64,000 nt of DNA from Labyrinthula sp. Ha (lineage: Eukaryota > Sar > Bigyra > Labyrinthulida > Labyrinthulaceae): NCBI GenBank assembly GCA_015227615.1, contig JAALGZ010000015.1, forward strand, positions 149,001 through 213,000. Direction: 5' to 3'. The translations under genes were made by a program, and so were the position numbers. A model generated the notes under the pieces. The model was not told the origin of the DNA. It did no database searches and saw only the letters and a list, made by a program, of their open reading frames with translations. Positions within the stretch are counted from its first letter, which is position 1. Each line of letters opens with the position of its first letter. Below are positions 61,106 to 64,000 of the stretch, in pieces.

Positions 61106-63563
61106 ATGTTTTGGTCACCTTTTCTACTCACCCTTTCATCATTCGCGCTCCTTTCAAAAGCCTTTTGGGTGGGCATTGGGAAGAGCGACGTTACGGGCCC
61201 TGTTGCTGATGTGGGATTGATGGGATACGCTGACCCAGTTCAACTAGGTTCTGGAATATTAATGAGACTTTACGCTAGATCTTTTCTGATACTCCCTGAA
61301 GACGAGGATAAAGAACCCATGCTTATCATACACACGGATATTCACTCCATTGCCTTGAAATTAAGGCAAAAAGTTGCAGCAACGCTTTCTTCAAAGGCAT
61401 ACACTACACCCACGGTATGTTGTGTTTTGCTTTAAATTTTATAGGGAAAAAAAGTTAAGCTCGAGCCCAGGAATATTATCATTCATGCTCAGCATACGCA
61501 TTCTGCACCTGGTGGGTATCATCCGTCAGTTCTTTTCTTCATTACAATTTTTGGTTTTACGGAAGAACATTTTCATCTTTTACACGAGAGAATTGTTGCA
61601 AGTGCTGAGGACGCTATTATGGGCGATAATCAATTTGAGGCTGATTTATACTTTTCTAGACATACATTGTTGAACACGGGAAGAAATAGATCTCCAGAAG
61701 CTTTTTTTAATAATCCTAAAGAAGAAACGGATGCTTATCAGAAAAAGTACCAAGGAACAAAGAATTCAAACATGGGCATTGTGAGAATAGAGGAAAAGAT
61801 GACAGGGTAGTATTTTATGTTGGTTTATTTGTTTAGAGACACCAAAGCGGTTTTGTCCTTCTTTGCAATTCACACAACATCTTTTACAAAGGAGAACAAT
61901 ATGATTAACTCCGACAACAAAGGATTTGCAGAATACCTGATAGAAAAGCGGTTTCCAGAGATAACAGCTGCCTTCTTTGCTTCCGAGTCTGGAGATGTTT
62001 CTCCAAACATGGCTGACGATTTTGACACTGAATTCCTCTTGAAACAATTGTTTACATTTGAGAGAAGGGGGTTTTTCAAGGGCGAAGGAAAAGATTTTGT
62101 GGAAAGTGCAGAGCTTATGGGTAGAAAACAGGCCGATGTTGTGATGGGTTTGCTTTATGATAGAGAAAAACGTGAAACTGTATTAGTTTTTTGTTGATTT
62201 ATCTTAGGAAATTAAATTAGATGGAAAGAAATTTGGGTCACGGTTAGAGTACATAGACTATAACAGCTATAAGTTACCAGATGGTGAAACAACTTGCCCT
62301 GGATTAATTGGAGCTGGTATGCTGTCGGGCACAGAAGATGGAAGAGGAATCCCTTTTCTTCAAGAAGGGTTTACTCGGGCCAGAGTGGCTGAAAGTACTA
62401 GAGAACTTATTCTTAGTCAGTTGACCCACTATGCAGCAACTGTTGTTACGAGTAATCCCTACTTTCATCCAGAAAAGAGGACATTGCGTGGTGTTAAGGA
62501 CTATATTCTAGATACTGTGCTTAAGTTTGATCACGCTGCCAGATTGAATCTCACAGACAATGAAGTTGACAGCATCCTAAAGTGCCATGGGGAAAAACTT
62601 CCTGCCATGTGGTCAGGGTTTGGTGACCATCCGTTAGTGCCTCATGTTATCCCTGTTCAGCTTCTGCAAATAGGTGATCTGTACCTACCAGCAATCCCTT
62701 TTGAGGTTACATCTATGAGCGGTGAAAGGATCCGAAAGGCGTACATTTTTTCTCTAACACTTATATTTAGGTTACTGAGCTCTATTAATACTGAAGGAAG
62801 TATTGTAGAAATAATTTCGTTATCGAATGCTTATGGCGTATATCTCGCAACTGAAGAGGAATATGAAATGCAGCATTATGAGGGAGCTTCAACGCACTAT
62901 GGCCCAAAACAACTTGATGCTACTATTGACGTTGTTGTGAAGCTCGAGCAAGCTATGAAAGCCCAATGCACTCGTAGTACTGATTTTGGGTGCACTCAGG
63001 TAGAAACAGGGTTGACCCATGAGTTTTCTACTTTGTTGCATCATAAATTATCCAAGGTCCAAAGTGGCGATTCTTGGTTATTTAAAAACTTGAAAGAACT
63101 TTTCAGGATTAAGAATGGGAAATATATTGGTCTAGAGCACGCTAAGGAAAAGAGTTATATTTCATCGTTTTATTGCGAAGCACCTGGAAATACCCAAAGA
63201 AATGTTACTTCCTTCTGTGATGTCGAAGTGAAACAAAGGAACGGGAACATTGAAACTCTGCTTACAGAGGAAGATTGGTATATCAGATACTTCTACAGGG
63301 AAAAATTCCCTCTCTTTGGAACCTGTTCCTGTGAATGGATCCCACAAACGGAATATGAAGATTTGAAGGGTCAACAGTTTCGCTTTCGTATTCACGGGAC
63401 GGATTATTCCGGTGCTTCTGAATGGTTTACTGTTGATGGCAATAAATTTGATTACAACCTAGACAATTATCTTGTCTATACTAGAGTGCGTACGTTGGTT
63501 GTCATAGCCTTAGTTGTAGTACTACTAGTGCGCCGAGTGTTTTTTCATAAAGTAGATAAATAG
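61106..63563 (+). CDS. ASAH2: Neutral ceramidase, five exons with 28-30-nt introns (779 aa)
   Basis: Hydrolyses ceramide to sphingosine and fatty acid in the secretory pathway or at the cell surface. A signal peptide (FWSPFLLTLSSFALLS) is followed by VGIGKSDVTGPVADVGLMGY, a family hallmark. Zinc-site motifs QHTHSAPGGY (near 121) and FAIHTTS, the active-site RNRSPEAFFNNP (nucleophile Ser near 185) and SGDVSPN (near 275) are all present, as is ASTHYGP later. Exons: 61106-61414, 61445-61806, 61837-62179, 62208-62740, 62771-63563 (2340 nt in frame). Introns are 30, 30, 28 and 30 nt. The last one (62741-62770) has no stop and would read through as TYIFSLTL-type residues. Removing it gives KALLSSINTEGSIVEIISLSN, matching the family. 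A C-terminal membrane helix (VVIALVVVLLV) follows, which typical human ASAH2 does not have at that end. Confidence 0.9.
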
Positions 63564-63646
63564 AGTGCAGAGTCACAAATCGACTTTTGACAACTTTACT
63601 ATTTATATGGTTCACATTCTACTTATCTATTTCCCATAGTGGCCTG

Positions 63647-64000
63647 TTATTCATAGCTCAGGGAGAATGCAAACTCATCGCAGTCATCTTTACTCTTTCT
63701 GTTACCTTCCCTTGTTACGGTACTTCTATCCTCATCTGTACGGTTGTCGAGTACCAAGGACTTCTGCAAAGCTTCGCAACTTACAATGGTCTTTTCCGAT
63801 TGCAAATATGATAGCCATTTATTTGGAGGCAATTTATGCACCTGCACCGCAATTTTGACGGTGTTCTTCATTTGATGATGAAGCGAAGCCATCTTCTTTC
63901 TTGTGATGACGTTTCTTATGGATGCGATAGTTTGTTTTGAGAGGAATTTTCTCACAGATTTCCTGGATATTTCTTACCGTAGTCATGGTTATAACGCCAT
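63647..64000 (-). CDS. Possible partial gene at the window's end
   Basis: A minus-strand frame (stop at 63647) runs to about 63955 with an acidic/basic C-terminus (TDEDRSTVTREGNRKSKDD). A second, overlapping frame starting at an ATG near 63985 (MTTVRNIQEICEKIPLKTNY) also looks coding but ends after about 51 codons. A micro-intron could link them, yet no clean GT-AG pair of 27-31 nt was found. No family recognised. The gene, if real, converges on ceramidase. Confidence 0.25.

Noticed and set aside
61374-62079. ORFs at 61374-61673, 61766-62047 and 61870-62079
   Set aside because: Other-frame shadows of ceramidase exons. The spliced frame gives conserved ceramidase motifs throughout.
1-64000. 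Ciliate or nucleomorph origin suggested by micro-introns
   Set aside because: TAA, TAG and TGA all act as stops, and the window has long deserts, LINE and hAT elements and peroxisomal and secretory genes, unlike nucleomorphs or recoded ciliates.
1-64000. CRISPR arrays, bacterial operons, LTR or virus-like elements
   Set aside because: None seen: no regularly spaced repeats, no Shine-Dalgarno-type gene strings, and no capsid, integrase or protease-type frames.

Overview
This is nuclear DNA of a microbial eukaryote. It is visibly AT-rich, uses the standard code (TAA, TAG and TGA all end genes here) and carries typical eukaryotic genes: NOT1 of CCR4-NOT, eIF3i, PEX11, a PDR-type ABC transporter, RAD51C, a PLK4-like kinase and neutral ceramidase. 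The lineage cannot be fixed from the sequence. The secreted protein with Ser/Pro/Thr-rich linkers recalls stramenopiles and other algae. PLK4-like and possible dynein light-intermediate-chain genes suggest a centriole or flagellum at some life stage. PEX11 argues against peroxisome-less groups such as Blastocystis. The strongest signature is the introns: all ten that I could resolve are 27-31 nt long, GT...AG, usually ending in TTTAG or TTAG. Most other genes read as a single exon.

Layout: 1-5.7 kb is a gene desert. A GPT2/SCT1-like acyltransferase (5.7-7.7 kb) converges on a tiny twin-CX9C gene (NDUFAF8-like, 7.7-7.9 kb). An old 5'-truncated LINE copy fills about 8.9-10.3 kb. PEX11 (12.2-14.0 kb) converges on a tandem minus-strand pair: the ABCG transporter (14.1-19.2 kb) and a methyltransferase-DTW-zinc-finger fusion (19.2-20.9 kb). 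A nearly intact LINE with a 12-bp target-site duplication sits at 21.1-25.4 kb, followed by a decayed hAT transposase (25.6-27.3 kb) and a 4-kb desert. A fused alpha/beta 2-oxoacid dehydrogenase E1 (31.3-33.6 kb) is followed by a vWA/SPT-rich secreted protein (33.7-36.6 kb). On the minus strand lie an LRR protein with one 31-nt intron (36.6-37.9 kb) and NOT1 (38.2-44.5 kb). After a desert come a P-loop protein (46.8-47.8 kb), RAD51C (47.8-48.6 kb) and, divergent from it, a five-exon PLK4-like kinase (48.8-50.6 kb). After another desert, eIF3i (54.5-55.6 kb) converges on a zinc-finger protein (55.6-57.7 kb). After a fourth desert, a five-exon neutral ceramidase (61.1-63.6 kb) closes the window.

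Genes are packed tightly at their 3' ends (12-81 bp gaps; stop codons of the P-loop gene and RAD51C are 1 bp apart), yet clusters are separated by 2-6 kb of AT-rich DNA with no recognisable gene. Functionally this is an ordinary mix of housekeeping genes: lipid synthesis and turnover, peroxisome division, mRNA decay, translation initiation, recombination and centriole duplication. No operon-like system, CRISPR array, rRNA or intact tRNA gene was recognised.
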